The notes below the pieces were generated by a model. It did no database searches, was not told where the DNA came from, and saw only the letters and a program-made list of their open reading frames with translations. Position numbers and translations under genes: made by a program. Positions 1 through 5,970 of a stretch of 8,285 bases of DNA are shown here, one piece after another (the first letter of the stretch is position 1; each line of letters starts with the position of its first letter). The stretch lies in contig JAEWJD010000275.1 of assembly GCA_023386765.1 (NCBI GenBank), positions 1 to 8,285 of the forward strand. The letters run 5' to 3'. Source of the DNA: Pseudomonadota bacterium (GTDB lineage: Bacteria; Pseudomonadota; Gammaproteobacteria; Burkholderiales; Burkholderiaceae_B).

Positions 1-340
1 GGTCCGGCGTGGCCTGGCCGAACAGATTCAGGCGGATGCCGCGCACGCCGGCCCGGTCCATGGCGTCCAGCGCTTCCCGCTCAATGCCGGGCTGCACCAC
101 CGCCACCCCTCGCAGGCGTCCATGCGCCAATGCCAGGGCGGCCAGCAGATGACGGTTGTCGGTGCCAAGAAAACTGGGCTGGACCAGGACTCCGTGCGAC
201 AGGCCGTGCCGATCGAGCAGGCCGAGATAGTCGGGCAGCGTGGCGTCCGCCGATGGCGTGTAGCGCCGGCCGTCGGTCATGGGCAGGTCACGCAGAAAGA
301 CGTGTGCGTGGGTGTCCACCGAGAGAGGAATCGAGGTCAA
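1..340 (-). CDS. Amidohydrolase family protein, 2-pyrone-4,6-dicarboxylate hydrolase-like (5' part, runs off window)
   Basis: The 113 visible N-terminal residues open with a metal-binding D-T-H-A-H-V-F motif (H11 and H13), typical of TIM-barrel amidohydrolases (PF04909/COG3618). Later come a YTP turn, a GTDNR motif near residue 60, an RGVAVV strand and an AGVRGIRLN strand. This order matches what I recall of LigI-type 2-pyrone-4,6-dicarboxylate hydrolases, which open a lactone in protocatechuate 4,5-cleavage. The substrate here is still inferred, because the remaining metal ligands lie outside the window; related lactonases or decarboxylase-like members are possible. I chose a TTG start at 338-340: an in-frame stop lies about 50 bases upstream with no ATG or GTG between, and GGAG sits 8 bases before the TTG. 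It diverges from the LysR gene, its likely regulator. No signal peptide is seen, so it is probably cytoplasmic. Confidence 0.82.
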   Translation of the reverse strand, partial: MTSIPLSVDTHAHVFLRDLPMTDGRRYTPSADATLPDYLGLLDRHGLSHGVLVQPSFLGTDNRHLLAALALAHGRLRGVAVVQPGIEREALDAMDRAGVRGIRLNLFGQATPD

Positions 341-439
341 GCCGGAATCTCCGCGATCAGGATATGAACCGGGCGGATTCTAGGCAGACAAGATATATTG
401 ATCTATTGCCTGAAAACGATTTATTCATATCAAGTCAAT
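341..439. promoter_or_regulatory. Divergent promoter region between amidohydrolase and lysR-type gene
   Basis: This gap is clearly more AT-rich than its flanks, especially 377-439. It holds two nested dyads with almost the same centre: AGGCA-N20-TGCCT (382-386 and 407-411) and AGAT-N6-ATCT (391-394 and 401-404). A possible -10 for the amidohydrolase is TAGAAT on the minus strand (plus positions 377-382), which would place the dyads over and just upstream of its -35. That is where LysR-type activators usually bind. No convincing -10/-35 pair was found for the LysR gene itself. The operator assignment is inference. Confidence 0.5.
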
Positions 440-1324
440 ATGGAAACCCGACACCTGCGTCATTTCCTCGCCGTGGTGGATCATGGCAGCGTCAGCCAGG
501 CCGCGGATCAACTGGGGCTGGCCCAGCCAGCTTTGTCGCAGTCGCTCAAGCGCATGGAGCAGGCCCTGGGAGTGCGGCTCTTTGAGCGCAGCCGCAAGGG
601 CGCTCGTGCCACGCCGGCGGCGCTGGCCATCCTGGAGGATGTGCGTGTGAGCGTGGCGCGTATCGATGCGGCTGCCCAGCGGGCCCGCGAAATCGCCAGC
701 GGCAGCGCCGGGCAGTTGGTGATCGGCCTGGTGTCCTCTGCCTTGTTCGACACATTGCCGCGCGCCTTGCGTGCCTTGCGCAAGACCGCGCCGGGCGTGC
801 GTGTCGTGTTGCACGAAATGAGCAACGCCGAGCAGGCGCAGGCGCTGGAGAACGGCACCATCGACCTGGGGCTGATGCATACGCCGGTGGCGATCCGGGG
901 GCCGATGCGGGAGCGCCTGCTGGTGCGCGAACGTCTGGTGGCGGCCGTACCGGATGAGTTCGAGATCGGCGATGATGGGGCGGTCTCGTTGGCCCAGGTG
1001 GCACAGGCTGGCTTGGTGATGTATCCCCAGGATCAGTTGCCGGTGTTCTATGCTGCCATCCTGGATGCCTTGCGCAAGGCGGGGCTGACGCCGTGGGTGG
1101 CGCAACAGGCCAATCGCACCCTGACCGTGCTGTCTTGCGTGGCTGGTGGCTGTGGCGTGGCCTTGTTGCCGAGCTGGATCCGCAGCCTCGATTTCCGTGG
1201 CGTGCGCTTCTGCCCGGTGCGCGATGGCGAGGAACTGCCCAGCTTTGACTTGAGTGCCATCTGGCCGGCCCGTTCGGTGCCTACCCTGGCAGACCTCTTT
1301 GCCGGGCTGGACCTGGCTTCCTAG
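440..1324 (+). CDS. LysR-family transcriptional regulator
   Basis: This is a 294-residue protein of standard LysR length. The N-terminus has the family winged helix-turn-helix: a HLRHFLAVVDHGS opening, then S17-VSQAADQLGLAQPALS, with a recognition helix ending near residue 38 and an LFER wing at 47-50. Residues about 90-290 form the periplasmic-binding-like effector domain, with features seen in BenM/CatM-type regulators (an FYAAI helix and a C-VAGGCGVALLP segment). I chose the ATG at 440 because it starts the conserved METRHLRHF sequence; an in-frame ATG at 398 would add 14 residues that lie in the AT-rich promoter. No strong ribosome site precedes either start. Divergent orientation to the amidohydrolase suggests it controls that gene and itself. 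The inducer is unknown; an aromatic or dicarboxylic acid is a guess from context. Confidence 0.93.
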   Translation: METRHLRHFLAVVDHGSVSQAADQLGLAQPALSQSLKRMEQALGVRLFERSRKGARATPAALAILEDVRVSVARIDAAAQRAREIASGSAGQLVIGLVSSALFDTLPRALRALRKTAPGVRVVLHEMSNAEQAQALENGTIDLGLMHTPVAIRGPMRERLLVRERLVAAVPDEFEIGDDGAVSLAQVAQAGLVMYPQDQLPVFYAAILDALRKAGLTPWVAQQANRTLTVLSCVAGGCGVALLPSWIRSLDFRGVRFCPVRDGEELPSFDLSAIWPARSVPTLADLFAGLDLAS

Positions 1325-1377
1325 CGCCGTATTGCCCTGTCGTCGATGTCATTTTCTGTAAACCCCGTCAGCCACGC

Positions 1378-1397
1378 CTCGCGCTAAAGTGCGTGAG
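1378..1397 (+). other. Small hairpin in the lysR-muiA gap
   Basis: CTCGCGC and GCGTGAG face each other across a TAAAGT loop, giving a 7-bp stem with one G-U wobble in RNA. It lies 54 bases after the LysR stop and 53 bases before the MuiA start. No T-run follows, so it is a poor intrinsic terminator; it could be a leader hairpin or chance in GC-rich DNA. Nothing else in the 125-bp gap (1325-1449) is convincing, including promoters. Confidence 0.25.
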
Positions 1398-1449
1398 CGC
1401 CAGGGTTGGGACTCTGGCCGGTGCCTGTCGTTTCTTACCGAGGTGTTCT

Positions 1450-3075
1450 GTGCAACGTTCGATTTTGCTGTTGGCCTGCTGCGCGGCCATGCCGGGCTGG
1501 GGTTGGGCTGCGGCCCTGCCTTCCACCATTGAGGCCGTTACGGTCTATCCGGATCGCGCGGTCGTCACGCGTCAGGCCAGCGTATCGCTGGGGGCGGGCG
1601 AGCATGAGTTGGTGTTCGAGCGGCTGCCTGCCTCGCTGCAGGACAATTCATTGCAGGTATCCGCGCAGAGCACTGGCCAGGCCACACTGCTGGACGTCAA
1701 GACGGCGACAGCCTATCTGAGCGAAAGCGCCAATTCGCGCGAGCAGGCCCTGCAGCAGCAGATCCGCGACCTCCAGGCACGCCTGAACGCGCTGGAAGAC
1801 GAGGCCGCGGTGCTGGAGAACCAGCGCGAGTGGGTGACCCTGATGCAACGCGGCGCCACCGAATCCGGCCGAGACGGGGCGCGCCTGACGATCGAGCAGC
1901 TCAATGCCGTGCAGGTCCAGAGCGCCGATATGCTGGCACGCGCCCTGAGCGGTCTGCGCCGCGTGGCTGAACAGCGAGAGACGTTGGAGCGCGAACTGAA
2001 TGCCCTGGAGCAGGGCCAGCAACAATTGCGCCAGGACAGCGCGCAACGCAGCAAGACGGTGACCCTGCGGGTGCAGATGGCCAAACCCGGCAAAGTCGAT
2101 GTCGGTCTTTCGTATGCGGTAGCCGGGGCGCGCTGGACGCCGGCCTACGACGCGCGGTTGCGCGGCGCAAAAGGACAGGTCGATCTGGGCTACTACGGGG
2201 TGGTGCAGCAGCGCACCGGCGAAGACTGGGATAAGGTCAAACTGACCCTGTCGACCGCCCGGCCTTCGCTGGGCGGCGCTGCGCCGGAAAGCCAGCCCTG
2301 GATCCTGGACGTCGCACCGCCTCCGCCGCCGATGCCCGCCCCGCGTCCTGCGCCTGTGGCCGACGCCCGCCAGGCGCGCATGGCCTATGCCCAGGCTGCC
2401 GCCGCCAGGTCTCAGGCCAAGATGGCCGAAGACATCGCCTTGCCGCAAGCCGAGCTGAATGACCAGGCGACCAGCGCCTCGTTTGCCCTGTCGGCCCCGG
2501 CCAGCGTGCCCGCCGACAATTCGGCCCAGCGCGTGGCCATCACCACAGCCAGTCTGCCGGCCAAGCTGCGTTACGAAGCCGTGCCGGGCTTGCGCGAGAC
2601 GGCCTTCCTGAACGCCAAGGCCAGCAACGACACCGCCTATCCCATGCTGGGCGGCCCGCTCAACAGTTTCCTCGATGATGCGTTCATCGCGGCCAGCGCC
2701 ATCGAGACGGTGATGCCGGGCGAGGAGCTGGAGCTTGCCCTGGGTGCCGATGAAGGCATCGCGGTCAAGCGCGACCTGGTCAACCGGTTTACCGAGAACA
2801 CGGGTTTTTCAGGCAACGGCCGGCGCGTGACCTACGAGTACAAAATCAAGGCCAAGAACAACAAGCCGGCGGCGGTGCAACTGCAAGTGAGCGATCGCCT
2901 GCCGGTGTCGCGCAACGAGAAGATCGTGGTCAAGCTGCTGTCGCCTGGTGACGTCACGCGTGGCGATGAAGGCAAACTCAGCTGGACCTGGGATCTGCAG
3001 CCCGGCCAATCGCGCGAAACCACCTTGAAGTTCTCGATCGACTACCCGGCCGATCTGCCGGTCCAGGGGCTGTAG
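1450..3075 (+). CDS. MuiA-family exported protein (DUF4140/DUF4139)
   Basis: The 541-residue product begins with a signal peptide (M-QRS, hydrophobic ILLLACCAAM, likely cut after A-A near residue 21). The DUF4140-type N-terminal domain covers about residues 26-90 (IEAVTVYPDRAVVTR motif). A long glutamine/glutamate-rich coiled coil spans about 96-200. The DUF4139-type beta-rich domain starts near 217 (SYAVAGARWTPAYDAR) and ends at the C-terminus, interrupted by a Pro/Ala-rich insert at about 289-355. The family is called mucoidy inhibitor A because such a gene suppressed mucoidy when expressed; its biochemical role is not established. I prefer the GTG at 1450, with GAGGTG just upstream, because it starts directly on the signal peptide. 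An in-frame GTG at 1393 would add 19 residues and bury the signal. It stands alone, convergent with the next gene. Confidence 0.88.
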   Translation: MQRSILLLACCAAMPGWGWAAALPSTIEAVTVYPDRAVVTRQASVSLGAGEHELVFERLPASLQDNSLQVSAQSTGQATLLDVKTATAYLSESANSREQALQQQIRDLQARLNALEDEAAVLENQREWVTLMQRGATESGRDGARLTIEQLNAVQVQSADMLARALSGLRRVAEQRETLERELNALEQGQQQLRQDSAQRSKTVTLRVQMAKPGKVDVGLSYAVAGARWTPAYDARLRGAKGQVDLGYYGVVQQRTGEDWDKVKLTLSTARPSLGGAAPESQPWILDVAPPPPPMPAPRPAPVADARQARMAYAQAAAARSQAKMAEDIALPQAELNDQATSASFALSAPASVPADNSAQRVAITTASLPAKLRYEAVPGLRETAFLNAKASNDTAYPMLGGPLNSFLDDAFIAASAIETVMPGEELELALGADEGIAVKRDLVNRFTENTGFSGNGRRVTYEYKIKAKNNKPAAVQLQVSDRLPVSRNEKIVVKLLSPGDVTRGDEGKLSWTWDLQPGQSRETTLKFSIDYPADLPVQGL

Positions 3076-3081
3076 GGCAGG

Positions 3082-3094
3082 GCGGCTCAGCCGC
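3082..3094. terminator. Short GC hairpin between convergent genes
   Basis: GCGGC-TCA-GCCGC forms a 5-bp perfect stem 6 bases after the MuiA stop, overlapping the stop codon of the convergent DUF6817-like gene. It has no T-run on either strand, so terminator function is weakly supported. Only 11 bases separate the two stop codons, so any terminator must lie here or inside the opposing genes. Confidence 0.25.
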
Positions 3095-4151
3095 TTACCA
3101 GTCCCAGTCCGTTCAGCCCGCCCAGTGTCGCTGGCCACTGGCGGGCGCGGGCATTCTGCAGCAGGATGCGCGCCCAGGCCATCCAGCCAGCCCAATCAAT
3201 GCGTTTGTCCCAGGCCGTTCCCCAGGCTTGCAGCGCGGCCAGCCCCGCTTCGGCATGGGCTTGGGCCGCCGCGTAATCCTGGGCGGTCAAGGCCAGCTGG
3301 GCGGCCAGCAAGCGCGGCTCGGCCACCCAGGGGTTATGAGTGATGGCACTGTCCAGCAGGTGCCGGGCGGTGTTCATCTCCGTGAGCGGGTGGCTGCGGG
3401 TGACGACCTGCCAGTACAGGGCGGCGGCGGCGGCCTCGTCGGCCGGCGTCACGGCAGCGGTGCAATCACCGAAGGCCGGCGGAACCGGAATCCCGGTGCC
3501 GTGTGCCATGGTCGACAACGGCTGCAGCAGGCGCGAGAGCATGTTCAAGATGTTGGCAGGCGGCTTGAGCGGGCCGGGCCACATCGAAGCGGCCCAGTGC
3601 GGCGCGGTCTCGCGCCGTTCCTGGTAGGGATAGCCGGCAAAGATCTCATCCTGCCAGCTATGCCATTGCTCTGCCACATCGGCGGCGGAGACCACAATGA
3701 AGGCGGCCACCTGGCGCGGGCTCAGGGAAATCGTGGTGCCATCGCTAGCCTCTAGCGTCAGGCCCTCGCGGCCTTCGCCCTGCAGAATGCGCTGCACGAA
3801 CTGCGTGCGCGGCATAGCGCAAAACAGATGCACCCACGCCTCGGCCTCTTCGCCAAGGCGTTCGCGCAGCACGGCGCGCTCACGTTCGCGGTCAAACAAC
3901 GTCAGATCCACATACTCGTTGCCGTAGACACTGTGGAACAGGCCCAGCAGGCGCACTTCACGCGGTTGGTTCCAGAGCACCAGGCTGCGGTAGACCCCCA
4001 GCAGGTGGTGCTTGAACGTACCGGCCTTGTGCCAGTCTTCCCCTGCGCTGCGGGCAAACAGCAGGGCCAGCAGTTCGGGAAGATCCGCATCGATGGCGGC
4101 GTGATCGTCGGCCAACAGGGCGCGGGCGTGAGGGTGAAGTTCAGGCGTCAT
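3087..4151 (-). CDS. DUF6817-like (HD-related?) protein with TPR-like C-terminus
   Basis: From the preferred start this is a 354-residue protein with no signal peptide or membrane segment, so probably cytoplasmic. Residues 43-80 carry AGTFKHHLLGVYRSLVLW followed by LLGLFHSVYGNEY. This matches my recollection of the DUF6817 signature, in which spaced histidines (here H48/H49 and H73) suggest an HD-phosphohydrolase-like metal site; that link is inference. A middle helical region with H108 follows. Residues about 275-335 (NPWVAEPRLLAAQLAL, then an alternating Ala-rich pair of helices) look like one or two tetratricopeptide repeats. I do not know its function. An upstream in-frame ATG at 4202 would add 17 residues (371 total). 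I prefer M at 4151 because the extra segment looks non-domain, but neither start has a good ribosome site. It diverges from the NlpA-type gene and may share its promoter gap. Confidence 0.72.
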   Translation of the reverse strand: MTPELHPHARALLADDHAAIDADLPELLALLFARSAGEDWHKAGTFKHHLLGVYRSLVLWNQPREVRLLGLFHSVYGNEYVDLTLFDRERERAVLRERLGEEAEAWVHLFCAMPRTQFVQRILQGEGREGLTLEASDGTTISLSPRQVAAFIVVSAADVAEQWHSWQDEIFAGYPYQERRETAPHWAASMWPGPLKPPANILNMLSRLLQPLSTMAHGTGIPVPPAFGDCTAAVTPADEAAAAALYWQVVTRSHPLTEMNTARHLLDSAITHNPWVAEPRLLAAQLALTAQDYAAAQAHAEAGLAALQAWGTAWDKRIDWAGWMAWARILLQNARARQWPATLGGLNGLGLVSG

Positions 4152-4321
4152 GGCAAAGGCGATGCGGGCAAAAGGCCGTATTGTCGCCCCGATGCTTCGC
4201 ATCTCAAATAACGATTATGTCTATTGATATTCAGGATCATTGCTTTAGGTTTTGAAGCGGCCTGCGTAGAATCCGCTGCGTTGGCGCTGCCGGGCAGCGC
4301 AGTTTCCTTGCGAGTGGCTTC
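4152..4321. promoter_or_regulatory. Divergent promoter gap, with candidate plus-strand promoter at 4244-4272
   Basis: For the plus strand, TTTAGG (4244-4249) and TAGAAT (4267-4272) are separated by exactly 17 bases; the -10 matches consensus at 5 of 6 positions and the -35 at 3 of 6. This would give a leader of roughly 43 bases to the NlpA-type gene. On the minus strand a CATAAT (plus 4213-4218) is a possible -10 for the DUF6817-like gene, without a good -35. A small perfect dyad GATGC-TTC-GCATC (4191-4203) covers the alternative ATG at 4202. No methionine riboswitch (SAM type) could be recognised by eye. Confidence 0.42.
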
Positions 4322-5113
4322 ATGTTTATCCGTTCTCTGTTGGCTGCTGGCGCGGCCTTGTTGTTGGCCTCCGGGGCGTCGGCGCAGTCCACTGCACCGC
4401 TGGTGGTGGGGGTGACCGTCGGTCCGCATGCGCAGATCGGTGAAGTGGCGCAGCGGGTCGCCGAGCGGGATGGCCTGGCTGTCAAACTGGTGGAGTTCAG
4501 CGACTTCATCCAGCCCAATGCCGCACTCGATGCCGGCGAAGTGGATGTCAACATCTACCAGCACCGGCCCTTCCTGGATGCGCAAAACCGTGCTCGCGGT
4601 TATCACCTGGCACCGGTGGCTGGCGCCGTGGTGCAACAGATGGGGGTGTACTCCAAGCGCCATGCATCGCTGCAGGACCTGCCCCAAGGCGCGAAGGTCG
4701 CCATTCCCAACGACCCTACCAATGGGGCTCGCGCCCTGCTGGTGTTGCAGGCTGCCGGATTGATCCAGCTCAAGCCCGGCGTGACGGTCGAGGCCTCGCC
4801 GTTCGACATTGCCGAGAATCCGCGCAAGATCAAGATCATTGAAATCGAAGCGGCGCAGCTGGCGCATTCGTTGGCGGATGTGGACGCTGCGGCGGTCAAC
4901 TCGGCCTATGCCATTCCGGCCGGCCTGTCGCCGGCCAAGGATGCGCTGGCGTTGGAAAGCGCGGATGCGCCGTTTGCGGTGGTGGTGATCGCCGCGCGCC
5001 AGGATCGCCTCGACGATCCGCGCATTGCGCGCTTCGTGAAGGCCTATCAATCCGATGAGGTCAAGGACTTCGTCGCCAAGCAGTTCCCGGGCGCCTACAC
5101 CACGTCCTGGTAA
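4322..5113 (+). CDS. NlpA/MetQ-family periplasmic substrate-binding protein (no lipobox)
   Basis: The 263-residue product is of normal MetQ/NlpA length. A signal peptide (residues 1-21, ending ASGASA before QS) lacks the cysteine of a lipobox, so the mature protein should be soluble in the periplasm rather than lipid-anchored. Family hallmarks are VGPHAQI near 33, NIYQHRPFLD at 77-86, IPNDPTNGARALL at 128-140 and DAAAVNSAYA at 188-197. Such proteins deliver D/L-methionine or related ligands to the MetNI ABC transporter, but no ATPase or permease gene lies beside it here, so it is an orphan receptor and ligand identity is open. The ATG at 4322 leads straight into the signal peptide; the ribosome site is weak (a GAG about 9 bases upstream). 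Its end is 6 bases from the end of the convergent IclR gene. Confidence 0.92.
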   Translation: MFIRSLLAAGAALLLASGASAQSTAPLVVGVTVGPHAQIGEVAQRVAERDGLAVKLVEFSDFIQPNAALDAGEVDVNIYQHRPFLDAQNRARGYHLAPVAGAVVQQMGVYSKRHASLQDLPQGAKVAIPNDPTNGARALLVLQAAGLIQLKPGVTVEASPFDIAENPRKIKIIEIEAAQLAHSLADVDAAAVNSAYAIPAGLSPAKDALALESADAPFAVVVIAARQDRLDDPRIARFVKAYQSDEVKDFVAKQFPGAYTTSW

Positions 5114-5119
5114 GCGTCT

Positions 5120-5869
5120 TCAATCCGCGCTGGCCGTCAGGGCCAGCGCTTCGTGAATGGCCTGGGCGCAATCTTGCAGTTGCGTCAGCAAGGCCTCGCG
5201 CGGCTGCGCCGCCAGGCGTGTGCGCGTTGCCACCAGTCCCAGCGATGCCACGATGTGACGTTGCGGCTCCGTAAAGGGGATGGCCAGCCCGGCCAGCCCT
5301 GCATCCAGTGCGCCCTCGGTGTAGGCGTAGCCCTGGCGCCGAAGCACTTTCACCTGAGCCAGCACGTCTTCCCAAGGCATTTGCCCGGCGTCGCCGTCTG
5401 TGCCGTCATAGAGTTTGCGCAGCTGCGCGCGCGGTAGCGCAGCCAGAATGCACCATGACATTGCCCCGCGCAGCAGCGGCATGCGGCGTCCACGCCCGAA
5501 GCTCATGCGTGCGGGCTCGGCGCCCAGTTCATGGTGCACCGTCAGGATGCGCGCGCCGCAGATGGTCACCAGCACGGCGTCCAGGCCGCTCGCCTGGGCC
5601 AGCGCTGCCATCGGGCGCGCCGCGCTGAGAATCAGCGGATCCCCGGTGCGGATGTGATAGTCCAGTTCGGTGACGGCCGGCCCCAGCACGAAGGTCCCCC
5701 CCACATCGCGGCGCAACAGGCCGCAGGCCACCAGTTCACGCACGTAGCGATAAACCGTGGGCACGGTGTAGTCCATGGCTTGTGCCAGGGCTTCGGCCGT
5801 CCAGGCCGCGCGCGGCGACTTGAACAGATCCAGGATGGCGATCATGCGGGCAAGACTGGTTTCGGCCAT
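5120..5869 (-). CDS. IclR-family transcriptional regulator of the dioxygenase-FAH operon
   Basis: The 249-residue protein has the standard IclR plan. An N-terminal winged helix-turn-helix opens SLARMIAILDLF; its core is AEALAQAMDYTVPTVYRYV (residues 25-43), followed by a GLLRRD wing. From about residue 75 onward there is an effector-binding GAF-like domain with the family's usual late AIPFTEPQRHIVASLGL strands. I chose the ATG at 5869. An in-frame ATG at 5941 would add 24 residues rich in Ser/Asn/Tyr, but that stretch contains the predicted iclR -10 and an inverted repeat, which argues it is promoter DNA. Neither start has a clear ribosome site. It is divergent from the VOC/FAH/Bug operon, so it most likely represses (or, as some family members do, activates) that operon in response to its substrate, and probably controls itself. 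Confidence 0.92.
   Translation of the reverse strand: MAETSLARMIAILDLFKSPRAAWTAEALAQAMDYTVPTVYRYVRELVACGLLRRDVGGTFVLGPAVTELDYHIRTGDPLILSAARPMAALAQASGLDAVLVTICGARILTVHHELGAEPARMSFGRGRRMPLLRGAMSWCILAALPRAQLRKLYDGTDGDAGQMPWEDVLAQVKVLRRQGYAYTEGALDAGLAGLAIPFTEPQRHIVASLGLVATRTRLAAQPREALLTQLQDCAQAIHEALALTASAD
5127..5149. terminator. 9-bp perfect hairpin at the convergent NlpA/IclR junction
   Basis: GCGCTGGCC and GGCCAGCGC pair perfectly around a GTCAG loop. The hairpin begins 14 bases after the NlpA-type stop and lies within the last codons of the convergent IclR gene. It is stable and symmetric, so it could slow polymerase from both sides, but no T-run follows on either strand. A bidirectional terminator is therefore plausible rather than shown. 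Confidence 0.42.
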
Positions 5870-5889
5870 GGTGGGCAATAAATTTGATG

Positions 5890-5910
5890 AATTATCACTA
5901 TAAGATAATT
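5890..5910. promoter_or_regulatory. Candidate IclR operator 1 (AATTATC-N7-GATAATT)
   Basis: This is a perfect inverted repeat with 7-bp arms around ACTATAA. The spacer contains the predicted iclR -10 (TATAGT on the minus strand, plus 5897-5902), and the right arm touches the -35 of the plus-strand operon. Its core, TTATC...GATAA with a 7-base spacer, is repeated at 5947-5967. Binding here would fit autorepression of iclR. No known IclR-family consensus is matched; the assignment rests on symmetry and position. Confidence 0.6.
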
Positions 5911-5925
5911 GACGTATTTTTGCAG
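5897..5925 (-). promoter_or_regulatory. Predicted iclR promoter
   Basis: Reading the minus strand, CTGCAA (plus 5920-5925, 3 of 6 to the -35 consensus) is followed after exactly 17 bases by TATAGT (plus 5897-5902, 5 of 6 to the -10 consensus). It would start transcription about 20 bases before the ATG at 5869. It overlaps the plus-strand operon promoter, so the two probably compete. Confidence 0.5.
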
Positions 5926-5937
5926 GATGGCTAATAT
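5909..5937 (+). promoter_or_regulatory. Predicted sigma70-type promoter of the VOC-FAH-Bug operon
   Basis: TTGACG (5909-5914, 5 of 6 to consensus) and TAATAT (5932-5937, 4 of 6) are separated by exactly 17 bases. The start point would fall near 5943-5945, giving a leader of only about 26-28 bases before the ATG at 5971. Operator 1 abuts the -35, while operator 2 and the 24-bp palindrome cover the start point. This is a classic arrangement for repression. Confidence 0.6.
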
Positions 5938-5939
5938 TC

Positions 5940-5963
5940 ATCGCTGTTTTATCAAATAGCGAT
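5940..5963. promoter_or_regulatory. 24-bp near-perfect palindrome at the operon transcription start
   Basis: ATCGCT and AGCGAT form the outer arms and TTT/AAA plus a central AT continue the symmetry, so 20 of 24 positions are self-complementary. It begins 2 bases after the -10 of the plus-strand promoter and overlaps operator 2. It may be the primary regulator-binding site, or, once transcribed, the downstream part may add structure to the short leader. Its relation to operator 2, whose centre is shifted by 5.5 bases, is unclear. Confidence 0.55.
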
Positions 5964-5967
5964 AAAA
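5947..5967. promoter_or_regulatory. Candidate IclR operator 2 (TTTTATC-N7-GATAAAA)
   Basis: This perfect 7-7-7 inverted repeat has the same TTATC-N7-GATAA core as operator 1. The two centres are 57 bases apart. The right arm ends 3 bases before the dioxygenase-like start codon, so occupancy would block transcription start or early elongation. Together the sites suggest cooperative binding by an IclR tetramer, which is a known mode for this family. Confidence 0.58.
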
Positions 5968-5970
5968 ATC

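Noticed and set aside
122..585. Plus-strand frames across the left edge and the divergent gap
   Set aside because: They oppose the amidohydrolase start and run out of frame into the LysR gene; the minus-strand reading has the metal motif and a ribosome site.
425..1105. 226-codon minus-strand frame opposite the LysR gene
   Set aside because: Shadow of a textbook LysR regulator; the translation is His/Gln/Arg-rich without motifs.
1393..1449. 19-codon N-terminal extension of the MuiA-family gene from an upstream GTG
   Set aside because: It would place Arg/Cys-containing residues before the signal peptide; the GTG at 1450 has GAGGTG upstream and begins directly with the signal.
1648..2448. 266-codon minus-strand frame opposite the MuiA-family gene
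   Set aside because: Shadow frame: composition typical of antisense GC-rich codons, no recognisable motif or ribosome site.
3125..4211. Several plus-strand frames (72-175 codons) opposite the DUF6817-like gene
   Set aside because: Arg/Gly-rich shadows; the minus-strand frame carries the conserved GTF..HHL and LFHSVYG segments.
4148..5050. 300-codon minus-strand frame opposite the NlpA-type gene
   Set aside because: It is an Arg/His/Gln-rich translation with no domain, fully antisense to a protein carrying NlpA/MetQ hallmarks.
5870..5941. 24-codon N-terminal extension of the IclR gene
   Set aside because: The stretch holds the predicted iclR promoter -10 and a perfect inverted repeat and is AT-rich; the IclR fold begins just after the ATG at 5869.
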